From: Ancylostoma caninum | Lineage: Eukaryota > Nematoda > Chromadorea > Rhabditida > Ancylostomatidae | Length of the DNA stretch: 64,000 nt | Reading direction: 5' to 3' | Assembly (NCBI GenBank): GCA_037903475.1 | Contig: JBAJFG010000348.1 | Span: 823,501 to 887,500 of the forward strand | In this document: piece after piece, positions 21,501 to 33,500 of the stretch | Layout: the number at the start of each line of letters is the position of its first letter | How positions within the stretch are numbered: the stretch's first letter is position 1 | The notes under the pieces: generated by a model | Databases searched by the model: none | Seen by the model: only the letters and a program-made list of their open reading frames with translations | Told to the model about the DNA's origin: nothing | Translations under genes and position numbers: made by a program

Positions 21501-24500
21501 TCCCGAACCTTGTTTTTCACTTAATCCGTCCAGAGCGTTGTCTTCTTGTCAATCTCTCTTCGATTGTGCTTCGTCACGCCGAGGTCAGAGCGTGCTGCTT
21601 CAACGATCTCTCGGGTTGCTTTCCCTAAGTTTCGTTGACAGTGGTAGCTGGCGGAAGCTGGATGCGAGAAACGACGGCAGCTTCATTCTTCTTCAGCCGC
21701 CACCACTTCACTCGGGCAGGTCTACATCGTTCGTCCCGTTTCTACTTTGGTGGCATCATCTTCATCGTGCAGATCAGTGGTCGATGCTGCGTGGCAACCA
21801 CCTCGTTTGGTACTACCTTTGCGTCGGTAACGAAGTTCTGGTCTCGATGTCGAATGAGAACGAAGTCGATCTGCGTCTGAGTGTCACCACTGTAAAAGGA
21901 AACAAGGCGAGAGTGACGCTCTCGAAGCGTTATGTTGACTATCACTAGGTTATGAGAATCTGCATACTTGAGAATGTGTTTGCCATCACTGTTGCGGTGT
22001 TGACAACGATCTTCACAAGCCGGCCGATCTTGAAGCCACATCCGATGCCTTTCTACTTGTTTCCAGACCATCTTGTCTCCTGTTCCCCAGCGCTGCAGTG
22101 CTGCGGCCAGTTCCTATGAATGTCCTGTCAACATGCCGACGTTCGAAGTCGCAATGCGCGTCTCGCGTCTATGCGCGTCAGGAACCCCCGCATTTCCACA
22201 CTCACCGGGCCCCGCGAGTGGGCGTCGATTCCCGCGTACGCCGTAGCTTTGTTCCTACAATGTAATGACGTCATTGTCCATGTGATGTGATGTGCGGTGT
22301 TCTTTAGCCGGAGAAGTATACCCCTCTCCCGTCACTTCGAATGCCGGCGGCATGTCACTGCGGCCTGCCGCCGGCATTCGAAGTGACGAAGAGAGGGGTA
22401 CCCTTCCCAGGAGTGAGCAAAGGAATTAATTGCTAGAGGCCGCCATAACTCGCCTCTCATTGGCTTCCCAATCGTTAGAATGAGGGCTTCTGTCTGACAC
22501 CGATGTTCACGATACAACCAACTCATAAGCATTCGCATATGCCCACGCGCGTGAGTGTATGTTCACACTCATATGCCGGTCGTATAAATCGAATCCAGCA
22601 CTGCCAAACTGATGAGTCCACCCCCGATCTATCCGCGTCGCAAGGCAAGCACACGGCTGGTTTTGGTCCGCGATTAGCCCCCTATCCACCACCTGGAGTT
22701 GCGCCACGTAGCCTCCTAGCAAATCGGCTAGAATACCTCAAATGAGGGAGATCCGTAGAATTAGCTTCCACATATGCCTGCAAAAATTCTTCCTATTCTT
22801 TCTCACAGTATCGGATAAGGTGCGGGTTCTCGAGAATGGTAAGGATAGATGTTCAGCCTCTCTCACACAATTCTCCTCATGGGTCTGTGGACGATCCTGA
22901 TTTCCGTCGTCATTTTGCGCAAGGAACCTACGGATTTCTTCCGATCCTGCTCCGCTCAACCTTCACTTTCTCGGGTTTGGCTGCCGTAGTAGAATGATAT
23001 CTATCCTCTTCATTCTAATTATTTTCGAACTGTTCGAAACTTGCGGCTGAATATTGGCACCGCTCATAACGTGAAGGCAGCCATAACGAAATAACTATTA
23101 GTTGGGAATAAAAGATGAGGAAGTAATACGAAAATGAAGAAAGAACACGATGAAATGTGGGAATCCTGCAGAAATGAGGGTGCATGGGTAATTTTTGGCC
23201 ACCCTTTACTTCTCAAGGCATGTTTCACACCAGTCTTGGAATCTATAGAAAATCCGTACGAAACTGACATGGCAAACGTTCCTCTCGGGTTGCTCAAAAG
23301 TGCAGAATGTGTCGCTCCCAATCAGATTGTTATTCAAACGTTCGCATTCATTATTGGTCATCTTCACACCTCAATCACAAACACAATGTTAATGTCAGCT
23401 CTGCTATGTCCAGAACAGTACATTCTGTCACCTAAATCCACTTTCTGCAAGAATGGAGTAGTTTCGTTTTCATAATCATTCAAAGCTGAAACAAATAGAT
23501 TAGGTGTTCAAAGATGAAAAAAATCCGTGTAGTATTGTATAAGGAACAATGTCATTTAAAGCACAACTTACGATCCGATCCCCATCCGAACGAGCTCACC
23601 CTTAACGAAGGGTCGCTAAGTTCGTCTACGTGGTGGAGATGAGGAAGACATACATGATGAACGTCTTTAGGTGCATCGTGTAATAGTTCGATAATCGCTA
23701 TATCCTTCGTACCGCTACAACCTTTTTCATAGAATTCTTCGAACATGAGCCTGAACGTTTATGTATTGAAAATTCTCGCAGAGAATCAGGATTCATGCCC
23801 AAGAATAAGCGGCTGAAGAAAAATGAAAGCATATTGGTGAGGGATTTCCACTCTCACTCTTAGTATTAGAGGTACATAGAGGATGACCGAGAGCTTATGG
23901 TAGAATAACACGTCGCTGTCATTCATGAATAGGAAGAATAGTCTACTCGCTGCTTGGTTGAGCAAGACGGGAGGGAACAACACAGCTATACTGTTCATGT
24001 GGAAATTTTCATGTTTCATATTTTGTTACTTCAAGCAAATTTGCTGTAGTCCGCAGAAAAAGCACGAACGTTCGAACAGTAGCAGCAGGCTCTCGCAACT
24101 CGACCACATCTTTCGGATCTGTTAAATTGTCAAGTTTGAATGTTAAGCGATCTCAATACTTCGAAATTAAAGTAAACGATGATGTAGTCTGCGTCAATCA
24201 ATCGCGTTCGTGTTATATGCTACGCAATCAACTTCATATGTAGGGGCATTGAATGCGTATGTGAACTATACAGGGACTTGCAGGGGCATCCGGTGTACCA
24301 GGTCAGCAGTTCACCCTCCCAGTTCCTTCTGGAACCAATTTACCGCCCTGGGTGGATGGATCGCCTTGGTCGGCTACATGCGCGTTCTCTTGCCACTGCA
24401 CTACACATGCCAACCGTGTGTGGCCAATAGGGCCTGAGCCATTATCCAGCGGAGTTGTCAGAGCGCACTCTCCTCATAGAGCGCGAATATTCTGAGCCTC

Positions 24501-27500
24501 GTCACTCGCTTTTTGGCCAAAGCGAAGAGAAGAATAAGGCATGTGTAAAAAGCATATTTGAGTATTTTCGGAAGTATTTTTCCCGCCGGCACTTTTGTGT
24601 GCAATGATTAGGCTTGGGTAAAATCAAATGAATGTTAGGAAAGATGAGGATATGCTCATAAAGAAAGGAAGACGCTCCCGAATGATTATAAACCTTTGGC
24701 CTATCAGAAGGAGGGAAGGGGGACACAAATAAATTACGAAAAGGGAGGGAACTTATTTCACGATCCAGTTATTTATCGTTGCATTGAGGGCAGACGAAGT
24801 TTTTGACGGTTTAAAGGCAGCGTCCCACCTCGAAATCGTTTTTGAGATCTCAAGGTTAAAAGAATCTCCAGGAGCGGGTGATCACAACGGTATGCGTGAT
24901 TCTATGCAATACTGCTGGAATCCCCCATTTCCGAGACCCAATTTCCAAGGCGCCTTTGTGGGGGGCTGGGAGCGGAGCCAAGTAACTTTCCGAATTATTC
25001 ACTCCAGGAAGCGCGTTTTCTGAGGAAATTCGTATTTCTCATGAGAGTTCCTCATCAACTCCCTAACAGACTAGGAACTGTGCTCCACGTGTTGCGAGCA
25101 AGGGAGTACGTGATGTGGAAACTCTGCAATCCCGCGTTGGCTCCGGATGTAGGGCGGAATTGCAGGGTTTCCGGACCGTGGACTCGTTTGCTAGTCATAC
25201 ATGGAGCGCAGTTTCTATTCAGTTAAGGAATGGATGAGGATCTCTCGCGAATAATAGGGATTTCTCCAGGAGATGCACTTCCTGGAGTGAACTATTCGGA
25301 AAATTTCTTAGCTCCGCCCAAATACTCCTTAAAAATTGGGTCTCGGAAATGGGTTTTTTCAACAGCCTTGCATGGAATCACGTATACCGTTGTGATAATC
25401 AGTTCCTGGAGTTTCTTTTAATATTGAAATCTCAAAAACGATCTTGAGGTGGGACGCTGCCTTTAATGAACAGGTGCATAGATAAAGTTCAGAGCGGAGT
25501 CAGGTCATGCAGTTTTGTATCAATCCACATACACATTTGAAAGTAGATATGAGATTCTTGACTGTAGTTACTTACTTTTTAACGCCAATTCTTGTGCCAA
25601 CATCCTCCTCAGTGCAGTTTGCACCGCTGTCAGCCATGGTGCATGTTCCACCGACAACAACTTTGAGATTTTTTCTAACAATATCATTAGCGATCATATC
25701 TTCAGTGCTGCAAGAGAAGAAATAACTACAAAAGATCTCGATACGAGCAAACTGGAACTTGTCGATAACGAACTTGCATGAGGTATTCTTATCAGAATCC
25801 TTCCAAAAACAATGAGCGGCTGTGATTACGTGCCTCTTAGATATTAATGTTCCTCCACACTGCTCTATAACATTTTAGCTGACACCTTCAATGACGTTCT
25901 AAGCTCTACAGTGAACTTAACCAACATGTAACCTTATTCTCTGACAAGCTCATCAATAATGGGTTGGGAAATAAGTTCGGGCGGTTTTTCGTGAGAAGAG
26001 AAACCACAATTTCCTACGAGCAATGTCAATTACACAGAATCAATTACATAGTTCCTCTTCAGTCTATTAATGCTGTCAGAGACAAAGCAGCTTCTCAGTT
26101 CTATGTCTACGAGAAATTGTTTGAGACGATTCAATCTGCAGCCTGCAATTGCAACTCTTTCATCAAAGTCTAAAAAATGAATGAGAAACTTACAGTCAGA
26201 AAAACTGATGTGTGATTGCACCAGACCTGTAGAGGCAACAGAAGTGGAAATCCCTCACATTCTTGTTTATTGCTACTCATTTTGTGGAACTTGTACAAAG
26301 AAATCGAGCATTCCCGATGTGAACGATCACCTCATGTCGAGCATTTGAGGGTTTAGAACCAAATGCGTTAGCTAAACCTATGTACACATTGTTGAAGGTT
26401 AGCGCTTGTAGTGATTCTTCCTCACACCCAAAGCAACACTAGCGGAAAATCGTGTCGATGTTTCACAAACTGGCATCCAGAACAAGAAGCAAATTCAAAG
26501 CTAAAATTACCCTTTCTAACGCGAGCATACTGCTCCTACACTGACCTTTCAGCAGTAGAGCTTCCGCTATAGGCGTTATCCCGAGCCATTTCCACCCTAC
26601 ATTCGAACAACAACTGAAGACGAACGAAAGCTGCTAGCGAAGTTCATTTCCTTAGATTTGAAGGGTCACTTTCTATGCGGCAGAAAAAAGGCCAAATGTC
26701 AATTAAGGAACGACATTATAATAATTGTAAAGAGCAAATGAAGTGCTACAAAACGAATTGTGAGTGCAGATCAAGGGGAGCTTGATCGCTATGAAAAAAC
26801 CGCACAAACTCATTCCTCAACCCAATAAAACAACTACTTAAAATAACCTTACTGTTTAAGTAGGTAAGGTCGATTATTGCAGCCCACGGTAGTTCACCTC
26901 TCAAGGCTCTGACACCTCCCATTACCTGAAAAGAATGATCTTCAGCAAGCAAACCGGTCTCAACAGAAAGCTACATTTTCAACTCTCGCAAAGGAAGTGC
27001 ACGAATTCGAAGACAGCTCCCACCTCATGAACGTTTCTGAAATTTTCACATTAAAAAAATCTCCAAGTGCTTCTAATCATAATGGCATATCTAATTGCGG
27101 GAAAACCATTTAGCCTTAACTAGCTTTCTCTGTTCTCTTTGACATCCTTCAAAACACACGATGTAACAAGGACATCTTTCTCAGATTGTACAAGTCACTT
27201 TTTTTCCTTCGCTTAGAATACTGCTCACAAATATGGAGTCCATTCACGAAAAAAAGCAGCGAAATTTAGGAAGGGTGCAAAAGACATTCAACAAGATTCT
27301 CTACCATGTAATGAAATCATTCCTGCTAGCTTAAACTCTCTACATGTTGTAAAATCAGGCTAAAGCAACTCGGACTTGGGAGTTAACTGTACGTACTGTC
27401 TAGCGTTTACAACATTTAGGCCTACATATGGTCGAATAGGTGGTTTGAGCTTGTGCTGTGTAGGAGCAGTTTTGAACAATAACATAATTTTTCTCTCATT

Positions 27501-30500
27501 ATTTAATCGTGGCCAAATATGGTACCTCCCAATGTAGTGAACTCTCAAAATACGGCGGAATCTAAGAAAAAGCTCAAAAAAAAACTCGATTTGTTGAGAA
27601 ATCCGAAGCTGATGAAGTAGGAAATAAGTTCGTGTGGGTTTTTTAGCCTGTTTTTTCTAAGTGATTTGAACATTGCTTTGCTTGCCATTACGGCCACCTT
27701 TGTAGCTCTTGACTTGCTCTTTGAAATCATTGCAATTTTCGCTTTATCTTGTTTCCTACTCCATGGAATGTGATCCTCCGAGTCGACACAATTAAACGCC
27801 TCCGCCACCGAATACTGTTCGACTTCGACCGTGGATCAAATGTGGCTCAACTGGCTAGGGATATCAATGGCGTTTGGAGAGGAAGCTTTACAGCTAAACA
27901 ACAGCGTAGAAGTGGTGAACCCACATCAGACAAAACAAATTTGGCTTTGAAGTTGCTTCCCGCTCAGAAGGCCCGGTTTGTGGGGTATAAAGGCGATTAT
28001 CCGCTAAGGTTGCTCTAGATGTAAAAAAGTTATTACACATGCTAACTCTCAAAAATATTTACGCTCAGCTGACGCATTTCGTGCGAAACTCCAAAGTGCT
28101 CGATATGAGGTGATCGTCCACATTGGGTATGCTTGATTTCTCCACGTGAATTTCGCCAAAATGATTAACAAAAAACTCGATTTCAGGGGATTTTCACTAC
28201 TACCGACTATTTAAGTTTAGTGCAGTCATACACAGCTTATTTTGTTCATTTCCCTATTCATTTCATAAACGTTATCCAAGAGCTGCGGTTGCGGGCTACA
28301 AATTGAGTCGAATACAATTACAAGTTGAGTCGTCTCAGACAAAGAAATTTTTCGTGCACATGAAGCTGGCGAGCTGCCCTGGCAGCATTAATAGAAGAGG
28401 GAAGTAGCCATACAACCCATTCAGTGTGGTTGACAATGTTCCTGAAAAGTAATGGTTTCTATGCCCATGAAAAAGCGCACGAACTTATTTCCCAACCCAA
28501 TTACAAGACGGCCAAACCTGAGGAAGGGTTTCTAAGGTGTTTTCTCCTCTTCTACATAGTACATCCCCTTAAGTGAATCCTCCCAGAGATTGCCTCTTCC
28601 ATTTGCATTTGCATCTACGGCGTTCATGAGCTATTTAGTACTTCACTCCTTATTCGAACTAGCGCCCCTACGGGTAGCTAGAAAGTGGCGTGGCGCAACC
28701 ACTTGAGGTATGTGCAAAAGTTTCGCGCTTTAGGAAATTGAAATAGAAGCAAAAATAGCAATTAATTGAGTATGAGTGCGAAATTCTCCCTACAAGTTGC
28801 GTGTATTGTACCAGTCTGGCCGCCTGACCAACTCTGGAATTCTTGTACGCGCCCTGCTCGAGCACTCTTCATCACACATCACCATGTAAATCCACTTTTC
28901 GATGCAATGATACATCTTCCGTTTGCTTTTCTTTCCGCATTTCTTAATTGCCCATGGACCTATCGTGGCTAGTCATCCTCAACTCTGCGCGAGAATATTC
29001 TTTATATGAATCTAGTACCTGCCAACTATTTGCTGTAACCGACACAGTGTAAATAAGAACTCTAAGTAATTCAAGTTGAGATTGTTGTTGGAATACTCCA
29101 ACAGATGAGGATCTGCTTCGACATCTAGGAGAAAGTAGAGAAGGTCGCTTGAGAAACAATTGATTGTGCGGAAGAGAGTGAGAAGCAAATCACACCTATA
29201 GCAAAGTAAGCACAAATTGGAGCTATAGTAGTCTTCCAAAGAAAGTGAACTCGCTGCGCAAGGCTAGTATCATTCTTATCACTCTGGGATGCTTACGAAC
29301 ATCTTTCTCTACGTCGCGTTCCTGCCATTTAAGGTGCGGCGCACATCGGTGTTACCATATCTTGAGTTTCTCATACTCACACCGCATTGCACCCCTCCTC
29401 TATCTGTGGATCCTCTCCCTAGCGGTCTCCAACAGAGCGCCAGCACATTATTCATCCTTCGCTGGACCCGTGTCATGGAGTTCTTCCATCTACTGGGCCA
29501 CAACAGACCCACCATTCGCAATCGGCGTACACGCATTCTAGCGTTTTCCCAGCTAACAGACTGTACTGGAGCAATCCTCCATCTCATACCCGTATCCGAG
29601 CACGTTTTCGAAATTAGAGGGCGCAAGCGCCCCTTTCTCCGTTAGTGAATCTATACCTTGGCGTTTTCTACATCATTTGGTCAAAGCAGTGGACCCACAG
29701 TCTAGCGTTCTTCACACATCGGCTACAGCGGACATCTTCACCTGTGAATCCGTACCTTAACGTTGTTCACACTTGGGCCAAAGCGGACCCCTCCTCCATC
29801 CGTGAACCAGTATCTTCTCGCTCCTCACAATTGGGTAAAAGCGGATCTCTCCTCCATCGGCATAACCGCTCCCTGGCATTTCCACACTTTTAGCGGATAG
29901 TAGACCATATTCTGGTGTTCCTCGCACCTGGGCCATAGCGGACCTTTCTTATAGTCGCGAACCCGTATCTTGACGTACCCCACATTTTTAGACCACAGCG
30001 CACCCCTCCTCCATCCGCGAACCCGTATCCTGGAGTTCTCTTAGCTCTCAGGCCACAGCTGACCCATCCCCCTTTTGGTCGACCCGAATGCTGGCGTTCT
30101 TAACAACTGAGCCACCTTTACATCGACCCAATCGTGTCCTGAAGATCGTTTAACTTTTAGGCCGCAGCAGACCTATGTGCCATGGGAAGAGCAGTATCGT
30201 GGAGTTTTTAAAAATTCGGCGACAGCGGGCCCCTACTCCATCGGCATAACCTGTCTTGCCATTCCCACACTTTTTGGTCACAGCAGACCTATCCTAGGTG
30301 GACCCGTATTCTGGCATTTATTACAATACTGAGCCACAGCAGACCCATCCCCCTTCGGTGGACCCATCCCCTGGCGTTCCTCACACCCGGACCACAGCGG
30401 ACCCCTACTCCATCGGCATAACCGTATCCTGTCATGCCCACAGTTTTGGCCACAGCAGACCCATATTCTGGCGTTCCTCGCACCTGGGGCACAGCGGACC

Positions 30501-33500
30501 TCTCCTATACCAGCGAACCCGTATCTCGGTGTTCCCAACATTTTTAGACCGCAGCGTAACCCCTCCTCCATCCGCAAACCCGTATCCTGAAGTTCCCTTA
30601 GCTTTCAGGCCACAGCAGACCCCATTCCTTTTCGGTGAACCAATATGCTGGTGTTCCTCACACCCGGGCCACAGCCGACCCCTATGCCATTTCCTGTCAT
30701 TCAGCCACTTTTTGGGCACAGCAGACCCATCGTCCATCGGTGAATCCGTATTCTGGCATTCCTCACACCTGGACCACGTCGGACCACTCCTCCATCCGCG
30801 AACTCGTAACTGGCTTTTCCACAACGGTGAGCCACAGTGAACCCTTTCTCCATCGGCATAACAGTATCTCTCACTATGCGTCCCCGGCACACCTATCGTT
30901 TGTGCGTCCTTAAATTAATGTAAATCTCGAGAGCAATGGGATGAAGTTAGGAATTATCCAGAAAATTAGAATAATTACATACTTGTTGGCTTGTAAGCTG
31001 CCTCTTAGCCGGGTGCACTCAATTCAATACCTGTTTTCCTGGCATTGAACTCTCTGTAGATCCATCAGTAGGAATCTATAGTTATATTTTGGCGTTTCCT
31101 TTTTGTTTTCATAATTTGATATGATGTCCAGTAATCCATAGTCCATGGTAATTAGTTGGCGCATCTTCGAGTGCAGTGAGTAAATAATGGGGGGCTAGGT
31201 GGTTCCTGCACCATGCACTCCTTTGCTAGTCGCACATGGAGCGCACCATTAAAATATTCTGTTAAGGAGTAGATGATAAGAAGTACGAATTTTCTCAGAA
31301 GGTACATTATTCGGGGTACATTATTCAGTCGTCCCGCTGCAGCCACTCAGCCGGCTCCACCCACAACCTCCCTAAAATTTGCTGCTTTTAACGGACGTTT
31401 TGGCAGGTTTACACGGAGTCACGTATACAGGTACTGCATGTTCTGTGCATGATTGTTCCCGTTTGCCAGAAGATATCTTCTGAGAATGTGCCATGTACAC
31501 TACCTGGCCAGAGAGGAACGGTTTTCGGACATTAAATTAAATCATTAAAAGTACATTTTGCGTAGTGCGCATCCACGGTCCGGAAGGTATTAAAATGAGG
31601 ACGAGTATAGTTAGAAGACCTCTCCAACATGCTATCATGGCATATACTTGAATTGACTTTGTGGTCTTCAAGAGCTTAAGACGACGTTTGAACTTTAGCC
31701 ACAAGTAGCAGCAATGTTGTCAAGTGATGAGCACTGTAGGCTAGTACATAGATGAAGGTTTGAATGTTGAGACAACGTTTATATTCTTCAAACCACCACA
31801 TACGTGCTTCACTATTCATGCTGCGTTTAAGTTGCCATGCTATGTATAGATGAATGGGCCTACATATGCATGAGAATGGTAGGGAGTCATCGAACAATTT
31901 TCATCTGTGGGCCTTAATAGCTGGTTTATGTTTATTAGGATGGTAAATTGGGAATGTGCACTGAGGTTTCGACGTTTTTATGAATGTGTTGCCGAACATC
32001 TTTTCTCAAACATTTCGTACTATCTCAGAAATCCTTTCAAGGAAATTTCCCGCCACTTAATTATTGACATAGAATACAACTCCATTCTTGTTTTTTGGAA
32101 AAGAAATTATGGTAAGACCGACCAAATCTTTTGAGTTTCCATTCTATGTGTTTTATGTCGTTAAAGGACGTAAAACAGCAGCGAAGCACTACCGCAGGTC
32201 ATATAATTAAGAGAATTTTTGATCTTTTACCTAACTAGTCAAGAATAGCCCTGAATTTGAGTAACAGGGCCGAAAATGTGACCGTCAATCGATTCTTAAA
32301 CTGCCCTCCCATTCCTATCTGGAATCAGAAGTCGCGCTTGTGACAGCCTAATTACATAGGACGTATGTTATCAGGCAAGAACTTGCTTGCTTAGGTCGGT
32401 GAAGCTTTTCACGGCAGAGAAAAATTCCAAAACCACGACGAGACCAAAATTTGGGCGAGCCACTACTTCGAGTCACGGCGCGTCGACGTCCCATAGAGAG
32501 CGTCAACTCTCTGTGTGGAAGATGTTGCTCAACAATACTGATTCTGGATTGGACTTGGACAGGTGTTGTAGCTTGCTTTTTGAAAAAAAAATATTTTGTT
32601 CCACACAAAAAGATGCATTCCCAATTTACCATCGTAATAAGTCCTAATTTTCGCTACGCATATCTGCACGTGCAAAGAGAGAAGTTTCGTGATCAAAGTT
32701 TAGAGAGTTTCAAATCCTGAGGTGTTGTCCTGACAAGAACTGAGGATACCCAGTTCGCGCACTCCAGCAAAAACTACTGTGATGAACTGGGAATTTCTCG
32801 TAGATTAGCCATCCAACTTTGAGGCCATGCATTGCTCATTGGAGTCGATTGGCGCATATTGCGCAGAAATGTCAGGGCCAAAAGTTTTTTGTTGGTGCTC
32901 CTTCGAAGGTTTCAAAGCTAAGAATAGAAACGTCAGGAAATGCTAACGAAAACGTGGAAAACGAAAATGAAAATGAAAATGAGGAGTAACGTTGTCCTCG
33001 AGCAGTGCTCGCAGAAAATACACTGATACGTAAGTAGTTAAACGCTCCTCGTAAGTCAGATATGCAAGGTTTGATATGCATTTTCACTGTCACAGCATTG
33101 CCTATATCTATCGAACTTACATACCTTCGTCCTCATCGGGTCGTTAGGATCATCCTCCATGTCATCAGTTTCATTGTTCAGCTCATAGTCAGGTGAATAA
33201 TCATCATCCATGACTTTGTTATCATCGACTTCTTGAAAGGGCTGGGCTGTGACTTTTTGCACCGGTTTCTCAATTGTTCTCCTAAGAAAATATCACCAGC
33301 TAAGTTAAAACTGTTCGTAAAACTGAGGGATTTAAAGTCACGAAAAAAAACTAGTCATCAGTGGTGCACTTACGCTTCCTTCTGAGCTTTCGCGAATTCT
33401 TTGGTGGGAAGACCACATGTTTCCGAATCTAGATAGAAAATAATGTGATGAACTTTCCAATACTACGAACACAGGTACGCAATTCTCCTCACCGTAGAGG

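Noticed and set aside
21361..21948. Plus-strand frame of 195 codons
   Set aside because: Antisense to the decayed RTE-like element; no motif of its own.
22738..22959. Possible extra peptidase exon near 22.9-23.05 kb (an acceptor followed by a codon completing GSDP)
   Set aside because: It reaches a stop after nine codons, whereas the exon at 23,432-23,485 fits phase and family sequence.
30298..30890. Overlapping long frames of 180 (plus) and 152 (minus) codons
   Set aside because: They run through the 60-bp minisatellite, whose period is a multiple of three. Both strands stay open for that reason, and the translations are repeats of one motif.
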